64,000 nucleotides of DNA, taken from assembly GCA_913776195.1 (NCBI GenBank), contig CAJYMH010000031.1, positions 426,637 through 490,636 on the forward strand, given 5' to 3'. The stretch is from an uncultured Caulobacter sp. (GTDB lineage: Bacteria; Pseudomonadota; Alphaproteobacteria; Caulobacterales; Caulobacteraceae). Below, in pieces: positions 50,582 to 59,319 of this stretch. The position numbers and the translations under genes were made by a program. Position 1 is the stretch's first letter, and each line of letters begins with the position of its first letter. The notes beneath the pieces are model-generated. The model made no database searches. It was not told the origin of the DNA and saw only the letters and a list, made by a program, of their open reading frames with translations.

Positions 50582-53542
50582 ATGGCGGACGACGCAGGGC
50601 TGATCAACCAGGTTTTGACCGAAACCTCCTTCCTCTACGGAGCCAATGCGGCCTTCGTGGAAGACCTCTATGCCCAGTGGGCGGCCGATCCTGGATCGGT
50701 GGAAGCCTCCTGGGCGGCGTTCTTCGCCTCCCTGAAGGATCAGGCCTCCGACGCCCAGCGCGCCGCGAAGGATCCGTCCTGGACTCCGCGCCAGGTGCCC
50801 ACCGCGCGCCCTGACTGGCTCTCGGCCCTGGACGGCCAGTGGCCGACCGTCGCCCCGGCCGTCGAAGCAAAGGTGAGCAAGGCGATCGAGGCCAAGGCCC
50901 CCGGCGCTTCGTCCGAAGCCGTTCGCGCGGCCACGCTCGACAGCCTGCGCGCCATCATGATGATCCGCGCCTATCGCATGCGCGGTCACCTGGCGGCCAA
51001 TCTCGACCCGCTGGGCCTGGATCCCAAGCAGGACGCCAGCGAACTGGACCCGGCGACCTACGGTTTCGCCGAGTCTGACTACGACCGTCCGATCTTCCTG
51101 GATTTCGTACTGGGCCTTGAGACCGCCTCGGTCCGACAGATCCTGGAGATCCTGCAGCGCACCTACTGCGGCAATGTCGGCGTGCAATACATGCACATCT
51201 CCAACATCGAGGAGAAGGCCTGGCTGCAGGAGCGTATCGAGGGCCGCGACAAGGAGATCACCTTCACCAATGAAGGCAAGATCGCGATCCTCAAGAAGCT
51301 GATCGAGGCCGAGGGTTTCGAACGCTTCCTGCACAAGCGTTTCCCCGGCACCAAGCGCTTCGGCCTCGACGGCGGCGAAGCCATGGTCCCGGCCATGGAA
51401 CAGATCATCAAGCGTGGCGGCGCGCTGGGCGTGAAGGACATCGTCCTGGGCATGCCGCACCGCGGCCGCCTGAATGTGCTCGCCGCCGTGATGGGCAAGC
51501 CGTACCACGTGATCTTCCACGAGTTCCAAGGCGGCTCGTCGGTCCCCTCGGACATCGAGGGCTCGGGCGACGTGAAGTACCACATGGGCGCCTCGTCGGA
51601 CCGTGAGTTCGACGACAACAAGGTCCACCTTTCGCTCACCGCCAACCCGTCGCACCTGGAAATCGTCAATCCGGTCGTGATCGGCAAGGCCCGCGCCAAG
51701 CAGGCCTTCACTCTGCGCGAGCAGCCGGATTCCGGCCGCGGCCATGTCCTGCCGCTGCTGCTGCACGGCGACGCCGCTTTCGCTGGTCAGGGCGTGGTGG
51801 CCGAGTGTTTCACCCTGTCGGGCCTGAAGGGATACCGTACGGGCGGCACCATCCACTTCATCGTCAACAACCAGATCGGCTTCACCACCAGCCCGCGCTA
51901 CTCGCGCTCGTCGCCCTATCCGAGCGACGTGGCCCTGATGGTCGAGGCGCCGATCTTCCACGTGAACGGCGATGATCCGGAAGCGGTGGTCTTCGCCGCG
52001 AAGGTTGCGACGGAGTACCGTCAGCAGTTCGGCAAGGACGTGGTCATCGACATGTTCTGCTATCGCCGCTTCGGTCACAACGAAGGCGACGATCCGACCA
52101 TGACGTCGCCCTTGATGTACGCGAAGATCAAGGACCACCCCTCGACCCGCGAACTGTATAGCCAGCGCCTGGTGGGCGAGGGCGTGATCACAGACGCTCA
52201 GGTCGATCAGTGGCTGGGCGAGTTCGAGAGCTTCCTCGACGCCGAATTCGAGGCCGGCAAGGCGTACAAGGCCAACAAGGCCGACTGGCTCGACGGCAAG
52301 TGGGCCGGCTTCGCCCTTCCGGGTGACGAGGACCGTCGCGGCAAGACCGCCGTGCCGCTCGCCAAGCTGAAGGATCTGGGCAAGGCGATCACCACGATCC
52401 CGTCCGGCATCGACAGCCACAAGACCGTCAAGCGCGTCATCGACGGCCGCCGCGAAGCGATCGAAAAGGGCGAGGGTCTGGACTGGGGCACCGCCGAGCA
52501 TCTGGCCTTCGCCAGCCTGCTCGACGAGGGCGTTCCGGTGCGTCTGTCTGGACAGGATTCGGTCCGCGGCACCTTCACCCAGCGCCATTCGGACGTCATC
52601 GACCAAACGACCGAAGAGCACTACACGCCGCTCAACAACATCCGTCCCGGTCAGGCCCATTACGAAGTCATCGACTCGGCCCTGTCGGAAGAGGCGGTGC
52701 TGGGCTTCGAATACGGCTTCTCGCTGGCCGATCCAAACACCCTGACCCTGTGGGAAGGCCAGTTCGGCGACTTCGTGAACGGCGCCCAGGTGGTCATCGA
52801 CCAGTTCATCAGCTCGGGCGAGCGCAAGTGGCTGCGCATGAGCGGTCTCGTGATGCTTCTGCCGCATGGCTATGAAGGCCAGGGACCCGAGCACAGCTCC
52901 GCGCGCCTCGAGCGCTTCCTGCAGCAGTGCGCCGAAGACAACATGCAGGTCGCCAACTGCACGACCCCGGCGAACTACTTCCACATCCTGCGTCGCCAGA
53001 TGCACCGGGAGTTCCGCAAGCCGCTTATCCTGATGACGCCCAAGTCGCTGCTGCGTCACAAGAAGGCGATCTCGTCCCTGGCGGACCTGGCGGAGGGCTC
53101 GACCTTCCACCGCGTCTTGCAGGACGACGCCCAATGGGGCCGCAACACCACCATCAAGCTCAAGTCTGACGACAAGATCCGCAAGGTCGTCGTCTGCTCG
53201 GGCAAGGTCTATTACGACCTGCTGGACGAGCGTGAGAAGCGCGGCGTGGACGACGTCTACATCCTGCGCCTTGAGCAGTTCTATCCGTGGCCGATGAAGT
53301 CGATGATGACCGAACTGGCGCGCTTCAAGAACGCCGACCTGGTCTGGTGCCAGGAAGAGCCCAAGAACATGGGCGGCTGGACCTTCGTCGATCCGTGGCT
53401 TGAGCTGACGCTCGACAAGATGAAGATCAAGGCCAAGCGCGCCCGCTATGTGGGCCGTCCCGCCTCGGCTTCGACGGCTGCGGGTTTGATGAGCCGTCAC
53501 GTCAAGGAACTACAAGCCTTCCTCGAAGAGGCGTTCGCCTAA
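50582..53542 (+). CDS. sucA: 2-oxoglutarate dehydrogenase E1 component
   Basis: A thiamine-diphosphate enzyme of 986 residues that decarboxylates 2-oxoglutarate and passes succinyl to the E2 lipoyl groups. The N-terminus (LINQVLTETSFLYGANAAFVEDLYAQW) is the E2-binding tail. The core has GMPHRGRLNVLAAVMGKP, GDAAFAGQGVVAECF, the ThDP motif region GGTIHFIVNNQIGFTT, and FCYRRFGHNEGDDPTMTSPLMY. Length is normal for the family. sucB follows after 45 bases. Confidence 0.98.
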   Translation: MADDAGLINQVLTETSFLYGANAAFVEDLYAQWAADPGSVEASWAAFFASLKDQASDAQRAAKDPSWTPRQVPTARPDWLSALDGQWPTVAPAVEAKVSKAIEAKAPGASSEAVRAATLDSLRAIMMIRAYRMRGHLAANLDPLGLDPKQDASELDPATYGFAESDYDRPIFLDFVLGLETASVRQILEILQRTYCGNVGVQYMHISNIEEKAWLQERIEGRDKEITFTNEGKIAILKKLIEAEGFERFLHKRFPGTKRFGLDGGEAMVPAMEQIIKRGGALGVKDIVLGMPHRGRLNVLAAVMGKPYHVIFHEFQGGSSVPSDIEGSGDVKYHMGASSDREFDDNKVHLSLTANPSHLEIVNPVVIGKARAKQAFTLREQPDSGRGHVLPLLLHGDAAFAGQGVVAECFTLSGLKGYRTGGTIHFIVNNQIGFTTSPRYSRSSPYPSDVALMVEAPIFHVNGDDPEAVVFAAKVATEYRQQFGKDVVIDMFCYRRFGHNEGDDPTMTSPLMYAKIKDHPSTRELYSQRLVGEGVITDAQVDQWLGEFESFLDAEFEAGKAYKANKADWLDGKWAGFALPGDEDRRGKTAVPLAKLKDLGKAITTIPSGIDSHKTVKRVIDGRREAIEKGEGLDWGTAEHLAFASLLDEGVPVRLSGQDSVRGTFTQRHSDVIDQTTEEHYTPLNNIRPGQAHYEVIDSALSEEAVLGFEYGFSLADPNTLTLWEGQFGDFVNGAQVVIDQFISSGERKWLRMSGLVMLLPHGYEGQGPEHSSARLERFLQQCAEDNMQVANCTTPANYFHILRRQMHREFRKPLILMTPKSLLRHKKAISSLADLAEGSTFHRVLQDDAQWGRNTTIKLKSDDKIRKVVVCSGKVYYDLLDEREKRGVDDVYILRLEQFYPWPMKSMMTELARFKNADLVWCQEEPKNMGGWTFVDPWLELTLDKMKIKAKRARYVGRPASASTAAGLMSRHVKELQAFLEEAFA

Positions 53543-53587
53543 TCGGCGCCCACCGTACGCAGACAAGAACGAGAAATCGGAAGACCA

Positions 53588-55141
53588 ATGGCCGACATCC
53601 TGACCCCCGCCCTGGGCGAATCCGTTAGCGAAGCTACCGTGGCCCGCTGGACCAAGAAGCCCGGCGAGGCGGTGAAGAAGGACGAGCTTCTCGTCGAGCT
53701 GGAGACCGACAAGGTCAGCCTGGAAGTCGTGGCTCCGGCCGACGGCGTTCTGGAGAGCGTCGCCGCCGGCGAAGGCGACACCGTCGTTCCTGGGACGGTC
53801 CTGGGCGTCGTCGCCGAAGGCGGCAAGGCCTCGGCCAAGCCGGCTCAATCGGCCGCCGCTCCGGCTGGCGAAGCCCAGCCTGAACCGCAAAAGGGCAAGG
53901 CCCCGCCGTCCTCCGGCCCGGTGCCGGACACCTCGGCTCCCGCCGCTGGCGGCGTTGAAGTCACCACCCCCGCCATGGGCGAAAGCGTCGCCGAGGGCGT
54001 GGTCGGCAAGTGGACCAAGAAGGCCGGCGACGCCGTAAAGAAGGACGAGGTCCTGGTCGAGATCGAGACCGACAAGGTCGCGGTCGAAGTGGCCGCTCCG
54101 TCCGACGGCGTGCTGTCTGAAATTCTCGCCGCCGAAGGCGCAGCCGTGACGCCGGGTCAGGTCCTGGCCCGCATCGGTGGGGCCGCCGCTGGCGCCGCCG
54201 CCGCGCCGAAGGCTGCTCCGGCGCCCGCCGCGGCGCCGGCCCCTGCCGCTGCCGCTCCGTCGGCCATGCCGCTGGCGCCGTCGGTGGCCCGCATCGCCGC
54301 CGAGACCGGCCTGGACACCTCCAAGGTGACCGGCACGGGCAAGGACGGCCGCATCACCAAGGGCGACGCCCTGGCCGCTCTGGAGACCCGCGCCGCCGCG
54401 CCGGCTCCCGCCGCGGCTCCCGCCGCGCCGCGCGCGCTGCACGAGCGCGAGGAGCGGGTGAAGATGACGCGCCTGCGTCAGACCATCGCCCGCCGCCTGA
54501 AGGAGGCCCAGAACACGGCCGCCATGCTGACGACCTTCAACGAGGTCGACATGACGGCGGTGATGGCTCTGCGCAGCCAGTACAAGGACGTCTTCGAAAA
54601 GCGCCACGGCGTGAAGCTCGGCTTCATGAGCTTCTTCACCAAGGCCGTCGTCGCCGCCCTGAAGGACATCCCGGACGTGAACGCCGAGATCGACGGTCAG
54701 GACGTCATCTACAAGAACCACTACGACATCGGCGTCGCCGTGGGCACCGACAAGGGTCTGGTGGTTCCGGTCGTCCGTGACGCGGACGCCAAGAACCTTG
54801 CCGAGATCGAAAAGACCATCGGCGATCTGGGCAAGCGCGCCCGTTCGGGCCAGCTCGGCATCGACGACATGCAGGGCGGCACCTTCACGATCACCAACGG
54901 CGGCATCTACGGCTCGCTGATGTCGACGCCGATCCTCAACGCGCCGCAGTCGGGCATCCTCGGCATGCACGCGATCAAGGAGCGTGCGATGGTCATCAAC
55001 GGCAAGATCGAGATCCGGCCGATGATGTACCTGGCCCTATCCTACGATCACCGCATCGTGGACGGCGCCGGCGCCGTGACCTTCCTGGTCAAGGTGAAGG
55101 AAGCCATCGAAGACCCGCAGCGTCTGCTGCTGGAGCTGTAA
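53588..55141 (+). CDS. sucB: 2-oxoglutarate dehydrogenase E2 component with two lipoyl domains
   Basis: A 517-residue dihydrolipoyl succinyltransferase. Lipoyl domain 1 is at about residues 1-77, with its lipoyl lysine in [11 protein letters not shown]; an Ala/Pro linker follows; lipoyl domain 2 is at about 118-200, with lysine in [12 protein letters not shown] peripheral subunit-binding domain ([31 protein letters not shown]) is next, then the catalytic domain ending at [15 protein letters not shown] with the active histidine. Most SucB proteins have one lipoyl domain and about 400-420 residues; this one has two. Confidence 0.97.
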   Translation: MADILTPALGESVSEATVARWTKKPGEAVKKDELLVELETDKVSLEVVAPADGVLESVAAGEGDTVVPGTVLGVVAEGGKASAKPAQSAAAPAGEAQPEPQKGKAPPSSGPVPDTSAPAAGGVEVTTPAMGESVAEGVVGKWTKKAGDAVKKDEVLVEIETDKVAVEVAAPSDGVLSEILAAEGAAVTPGQVLARIGGAAAGAAAAPKAAPAPAAAPAPAAAAPSAMPLAPSVARIAAETGLDTSKVTGTGKDGRITKGDALAALETRAAAPAPAAAPAAPRALHEREERVKMTRLRQTIARRLKEAQNTAAMLTTFNEVDMTAVMALRSQYKDVFEKRHGVKLGFMSFFTKAVVAALKDIPDVNAEIDGQDVIYKNHYDIGVAVGTDKGLVVPVVRDADAKNLAEIEKTIGDLGKRARSGQLGIDDMQGGTFTITNGGIYGSLMSTPILNAPQSGILGMHAIKERAMVINGKIEIRPMMYLALSYDHRIVDGAGAVTFLVKVKEAIEDPQRLLLEL

Positions 55142-55148
55142 GGCTCCG

Positions 55149-55484
55149 ATGGCCAAGGACACCCTCTATCTGCTGAAGGCCGGTTTCGAGGACATGGGGA
55201 AAACCTGGTTCTGCCCGGACTGCGCAATGATGGAGGGCTACCTGGCCTACTACCCGCAACTGCGCGAGGCGCTGGACGTGGTCCATGTGGACTACCCGCG
55301 CCCGCGCGGCGACATCGCCCAGCGCATCGGCGAGGCCAACCAGGGTTGTCCGGTCCTGATCCTGGCCGAACCGGCGGAAGGCGAAGAAATCCAGCAGGCG
55401 AACGGCGCCAGCTTCCTGTCGGACGCCCGCCCGATCACCCGCTATTTGGCCGCCAAGCACGACTTGGCGGCGCCGCATCCCTGA
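55149..55484 (+). CDS. DUF3088 family protein with CxxC motif
   Basis: A 111-residue protein starting eight bases after sucB. The segment [12 protein letters not shown] places a redox-like CxxC at residues 22-25, and the overall pattern (start [39 protein letters not shown]) matches DUF3088, probably a thioredoxin-like fold. Function is unknown. Its place between sucB and lpdA suggests a link to the dehydrogenase complex, for example to its lipoyl or thiol chemistry, but this is only inference from position. Confidence 0.82.
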   Translation: MAKDTLYLLKAGFEDMGKTWFCPDCAMMEGYLAYYPQLREALDVVHVDYPRPRGDIAQRIGEANQGCPVLILAEPAEGEEIQQANGASFLSDARPITRYLAAKHDLAAPHP

Positions 55485-55512
55485 TCTCCCCAAGAAGACA
55501 AGGCAGAATCCA

Positions 55513-56913
55513 ATGGCCCAGTACGACGTCGTCATCATCGGGGGTGGTCCCGGCGGCTACAACGCTGGCATCCGCGCCGGCCAGCTGGGCCTGAAGGCTG
55601 CTGTCATCGAAGGCCGCGGCAAGCTGGGCGGCACCTGCCTGAACGTCGGCTGCATGCCGTCCAAGGCCCTGCTGCACGCCTCGGAGCTTTACGAAGCGGC
55701 CGCCGGCGGCGAGTTCGCCACCCTGGGCATCGACGTGAAGCCGAAGCTGAATCTCGACCAGATGATGAAGCAAAAGGCCGACAGCGTCGAAGGCCTGACC
55801 AAGGGCATCGAGTTCCTCTTCAAGAAGAACAAGGTCGAGTGGATCAAAGGCTGGGGCCGCATCGACGGTCCTGGCAAGGTCGTGGTGAAGGGCGACGATG
55901 GCGCCGAGACGACGCTTGAGACCAAGCACATCGTCATCGCCACCGGCTCCGAGCCGACCCCGTTGCCGGGCGTTGAGATCGACCAGAAGCGCATCGTCGA
56001 TTCCACGGGCGCCCTGAGCCTGCCGGAAGTGCCCAAGAGCCTCGTCGTCATCGGCGCCGGCGTCATCGGGCTGGAGCTGGGTTCGGTGTGGCGCCGCTTG
56101 GGCGCGGAAGTGACCGTGGTGGAGTTCCTCGACCGCATCCTGCCGGGCACGGACGAAGAGACCGCCAAGACCTTCCAGCGCTCGCTGCAGAAGCAGGGTT
56201 TCCAGTTCAAGCTGGGCGCAAAGGTCACCGGCGCGAAGAACACCGGCAAGGGTGTCGAGCTGTCGGTCGAACCCGTCGCTGGCGGCGCGGCCGAAACCAT
56301 CAAAGCCGACTATGTGTTGGTCGCCATCGGTCGCCGTCCCTACACCAAGGGCCTGGGCCTGGAGACGGTCGGCGTCCAGACCGACAAGCGCGGCGTCATC
56401 GCCAACGACCACTACAAGACCGGCGCCCAGAACGTGTGGGTGGTCGGCGACGTGACCACCGGTCCAATGCTCGCCCACAAGGCCGAGGACGAGGCCGTGG
56501 CCTGCATCGAGCTGATCGCGGGCAAGGCCGGTCACATGAACTACGACATCATTCCGGGCGTGATCTACACGAAGCCGGAAGTGGCCACGGTCGGCAAGAC
56601 CGAGGAAGACCTGAAGGCGGCGGGCGTCGCGTACAAGGTCGGCAAGTTCCCCTTCGCAGCCAACAGCCGCGCCAAGATCAACCACGAGAACGAGGGCTTC
56701 GTGAAGGTTCTGGCCGACGCCAAGACCGACCGCATCCTGGGTGTTCACATGGTCGGCCCGAACGTGGGCGACATGATCGGCGAATACTGCGTGGCCATGG
56801 AATTCTCGGCGGCGTCGGAAGACGTGGCCCGTACCTGCCACCCGCACCCCACGCGCTCCGAAGCCCTGCGCCAGGCGGCCATGGGCGTCGAGGGCTGGAC
56901 GATGCAGGCCTAG
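55513..56913 (+). CDS. lpdA: Dihydrolipoyl dehydrogenase (E3)
   Basis: A 466-residue flavoprotein that reoxidises the E2 lipoyl groups with NAD. The FAD motif is [15 protein letters not shown], the redox disulfide is in [16 protein letters not shown], the NAD motif is [16 protein letters not shown], and the C-terminal [10 protein letters not shown] carries the active-site histidine. With sucA and sucB it completes the complex, though pyruvate dehydrogenase may also use it. The thioesterase gene starts directly at the stop. Confidence 0.97.
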   Translation: MAQYDVVIIGGGPGGYNAGIRAGQLGLKAAVIEGRGKLGGTCLNVGCMPSKALLHASELYEAAAGGEFATLGIDVKPKLNLDQMMKQKADSVEGLTKGIEFLFKKNKVEWIKGWGRIDGPGKVVVKGDDGAETTLETKHIVIATGSEPTPLPGVEIDQKRIVDSTGALSLPEVPKSLVVIGAGVIGLELGSVWRRLGAEVTVVEFLDRILPGTDEETAKTFQRSLQKQGFQFKLGAKVTGAKNTGKGVELSVEPVAGGAAETIKADYVLVAIGRRPYTKGLGLETVGVQTDKRGVIANDHYKTGAQNVWVVGDVTTGPMLAHKAEDEAVACIELIAGKAGHMNYDIIPGVIYTKPEVATVGKTEEDLKAAGVAYKVGKFPFAANSRAKINHENEGFVKVLADAKTDRILGVHMVGPNVGDMIGEYCVAMEFSAASEDVARTCHPHPTRSEALRQAAMGVEGWTMQA

Positions 56914-57300
56914 GTGTCGAACGAGCGACCGCCCGAGGAGGCCCCGGTCATCCGGGTGGTCGCCATGCCCGCCGACGCTAATCCGGCGGGCGACATCTTC
57001 GGCGGCTGGCTGATGAGCTGGATGGACTTGGCGGCCGGCACCGTGGCCGCCCGTCGGTCCCGGGGCCGCGCGGCGACCATTGCCGTCGACTCCATGACCT
57101 TCCTGCGGCCGGTGATCGTCGGCGACGAAGTCAGCTTCTACGGCGATCTGGTCGCCAGCGGCCGCACCTCCATGAAAATCCATGTGGAGGCGTGGCGTCG
57201 CCACCGTGAGGGCGAGGAGACCCACAAGGTCACCGAGGCCACCTTCACCTTCGTGGCCCTGGGCGTGGACCGCAAACCGCGCGAATTGCCGCCGGTATAG
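56914..57300 (+). CDS. Acyl-CoA thioesterase, YciA-like hotdog fold
   Basis: A 128-residue protein from GTG 56914, immediately after the lpdA stop. The hotdog motif ANPAGDIFGGWLMSWMDLAAG and TIAVDSMTFLRPVIVGDEVSFYGDLV match YciA-type acyl-CoA thioesterases, which cleave short to medium acyl-CoAs. Its tight placement after lpdA suggests read-through from the TCA gene cluster. Confidence 0.92.
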   Translation: MSNERPPEEAPVIRVVAMPADANPAGDIFGGWLMSWMDLAAGTVAARRSRGRAATIAVDSMTFLRPVIVGDEVSFYGDLVASGRTSMKIHVEAWRRHREGEETHKVTEATFTFVALGVDRKPRELPPV

Positions 57301-57325
57301 ATCGCCTTCGCGTTACGGTGGTACG

Positions 57326-57342
57326 CTCCGGTCGAACCGGAG
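57326..57342 (+). promoter_or_regulatory. Hairpin covering the Shine-Dalgarno of the small exported-protein gene
   Basis: CTCCGGT and ACCGGAG pair perfectly over a CGA loop. The right arm overlaps GGAGGAG (57339-57345), the ribosome binding site of the ATG at 57352. Confidence 0.45.
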
Positions 57343-57351
57343 GAGACCGCC

Positions 57352-57615
57352 ATGCTGACCGCCATCCTTCTCGCCGCCGCAACGGCCCAGCCGACCTACC
57401 AGCCCGCCGAGAACAACCGGCCGGCTCCGGCCTGCGTCACCCAGCAGATCACGCCGGCCGTTGATCGTTCCGCCGACAAGGGCCCCAAAGCGACGCGCTT
57501 GGGAGAACTCCCGAAGGCCGCCGTCGAGTTGACCGTCGCCCGCCGTGTCGATGGGTGTCCGGTCCCTGTGATTGTCAGCAACGACGCCGAGCGAAACGTC
57601 CGTAGCGGCCGCTAG
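57352..57615 (+). CDS. Small exported protein of unknown function
   Basis: An 87-residue protein from ATG 57352 that I do not recognise. Its first 12 residues (MLTAILLAAATA) form a short hydrophobic signal, so it is probably exported. The mature part is Ala/Pro/Val-rich, with two cysteines (in APACVTQQ and DGCPVPVI) that could form a disulfide. It is convergent with xerC, which it overlaps by four bases. Confidence 0.65.
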   Translation: MLTAILLAAATAQPTYQPAENNRPAPACVTQQITPAVDRSADKGPKATRLGELPKAAVELTVARRVDGCPVPVIVSNDAERNVRSGR

Positions 57616-58538
57616 GCGCGCGGATGCGCCTTGCCGTAGGCGGCCAGCAGGCCCGCGGCGTCGACCTGGGTGTAGCGCTGCGTCGTCGATAGCGACGCGT
57701 GGCCTAGCAGTTCCTGAATGACCCGCAGATCCGCGCCTGCCCCCAGCAGGTGGGTGGCGAAGCTGTGGCGCAGCGCATGCGGCGTGGCGCTATCCGGCAG
57801 GCCCAGCCGCCCACGCAGCCGCTGCATCAGGGCCTGCACATGGCGCGGGCTCAGCGGCCCGCCGCGCTTGGCGCGGAATAACGGCTCGTCGGGTGAAAGA
57901 TTGAAGGGCAGGGCGGCGACATAGGCGTCCACCGCCTCGCGCACCTGGGGCAGGACGGGGGACAGGCGCGTCTTGCCGCCCTTGCCGGTGATGCGCAGGC
58001 TGGACGGCAGGGGCGCATCGCGGCGCAGCAGCGACAGCCCCTCTGAAATCCGCAGGCCGCAGCCCCAAAGCAGCGTTAGCACCGCTTCGTCCCGCAGGGT
58101 CTCCCAATCCTCACGATCGGGATCGAGGGAGGCCTCGGTGATCAGTCCGCGCGCGGCGTCCTCCGAAACCGGGCGCGGCGCGCCGGGCACGACCTTCGGC
58201 CCCTTCACCAGGGCGATGGCGGCGTTGGGCGTGTCCAGCCTGCGATCCAAAAAGCCGTGAAAGGCGCGGATCGACGACAGCGCCTGCGATAGGGATCGCG
58301 GCGACAGGGCATGCTCCCCCTGACGGCGATAGGCCAGATAGGCGCGGATGTCCCCGGCGCTCAGCTTGCCGAGATCCGCCAGCGCCAGGGCGTCGCCCTG
58401 ATGCCGTTCCAGGAAGTTCAGATAGGCCAGAAGATTGTCGCCATAGGCCCGCACGGTGCGTGGCGAGGCGCGCTTCTCGTGGGTCAGGTGCTCCAGCCAA
58501 GCGGCCAGTGCCTCCCGCGCGGTCACAGTACCGGCCAC
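57612..58538 (-). CDS. xerC: Tyrosine recombinase XerC
   Basis: A 308-residue site-specific recombinase that resolves chromosome dimers at dif with XerD. The N-terminal SAM-like domain reads AWLEHLTHEKRASPRTVRAYGDNLLAYL. The catalytic residues are Arg in LLWGCGLRISEGLSLL, Lys in ITGKGGKTRLSP, His-x-x-Arg in TPHALRHSFATHLLG and the final His plus nucleophilic Tyr in LLGHASLSTTQRYTQVD. No integron, phage genes or att repeats lie nearby, so it is the housekeeping enzyme. It overlaps the DUF484 gene by 16 bases. Confidence 0.95.
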   Translation of the reverse strand: MAGTVTAREALAAWLEHLTHEKRASPRTVRAYGDNLLAYLNFLERHQGDALALADLGKLSAGDIRAYLAYRRQGEHALSPRSLSQALSSIRAFHGFLDRRLDTPNAAIALVKGPKVVPGAPRPVSEDAARGLITEASLDPDREDWETLRDEAVLTLLWGCGLRISEGLSLLRRDAPLPSSLRITGKGGKTRLSPVLPQVREAVDAYVAALPFNLSPDEPLFRAKRGGPLSPRHVQALMQRLRGRLGLPDSATPHALRHSFATHLLGAGADLRVIQELLGHASLSTTQRYTQVDAAGLLAAYGKAHPRA

Positions 58539-59200
58539 CGCTCCGCCGTGCGCATGGTCACCTCGGCCAGGAAGGCCACCAGTTCGGGGCCCATGTCCGG
58601 CGTGAAGCCGTCATGCTCAGGCGAACCGAAGGCCAGGATCGCCTGGCGCGTATCGCCCCATAGACCCATGCGGACCATGGCCATGCTGCGCACCTGCTCG
58701 GCCTTGTCGCCGAACAGGGCCAGGGCCGGGAAGTGGAAGCCCATGCGCCAGCCGCGGCCGTCCAGAATCATGTCCACCTGGCTCTCGACCAGCGGGAACC
58801 AGCCGGCGGGAACGCGCGCGGGCCCCTCCAGCGCGATGGCGCCGGCGGCGAGGCCGAAACGATTCATGGCCAGATCGTCGATGCGGACCGCGAGGTCCGA
58901 ATGATTGCGGGCTTCAAGGATGTCGATCACCGCCGCGTGGGTCTGCGCCTGGGCGGCGAAGTTGGCGCGAGCGGTGGCCTCCAGGTGGCGGCGGGCCGTG
59001 GTCTCGCGCTTGTGGGCGGCGCTGACGCGGGCCAGGGCGGCGGGACCGAAATCGACCAGGTTGGCCGCGTCCAGGCGCAGGCCCAGGTCCTTCAGCAGGT
59101 CGAAGTCGTCGCGCACGAAGCCCGGCTCGGCGCGAAGGAAATCGCGCACCGCTTCTGCTTCGAGGTCCGGAAGGGCATAGGCCCGTGTCGCGTCGCTCAT
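58523..59200 (-). CDS. DUF484 family protein
   Basis: A 225-residue protein from the ATG at 59200 (MSDATRAYALPDLEAEAV). It has the DUF484 pattern VRDFLRAEPGFVRDDFDLLKDLGLR, a helix, then a GAF-like domain (AVIDILEARNHSDLAVRIDDLAMNRFGLAAGAI). The DUF484-xerC order, with overlap, is conserved in many proteobacteria; its function is unknown. It is divergent from priA across 119 bases. Confidence 0.9.
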   Translation of the reverse strand: MSDATRAYALPDLEAEAVRDFLRAEPGFVRDDFDLLKDLGLRLDAANLVDFGPAALARVSAAHKRETTARRHLEATARANFAAQAQTHAAVIDILEARNHSDLAVRIDDLAMNRFGLAAGAIALEGPARVPAGWFPLVESQVDMILDGRGWRMGFHFPALALFGDKAEQVRSMAMVRMGLWGDTRQAILAFGSPEHDGFTPDMGPELVAFLAEVTMRTAERWPVL

Positions 59201-59319
59201 CTGCGCCTCACTGAAAATACAACCGCACCATGTAGCGCCCATTGCGGTTAACACGCGCTTGACGATGAACGAGAGCGGCCTCGACGCCGGGTGATTTATC
59301 CCCCATGTGAAGGCCGACC

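Noticed and set aside
50543..53500. 985-codon open frame on the minus strand opposite sucA
   Set aside because: Antisense shadow of sucA, caused by strong third-position GC bias; no domain is visible.
57612..58538. XerC as a sign of an integrated element
   Set aside because: It is linked to DUF484 in the usual housekeeping order, and no phage, att or transposase features lie nearby.
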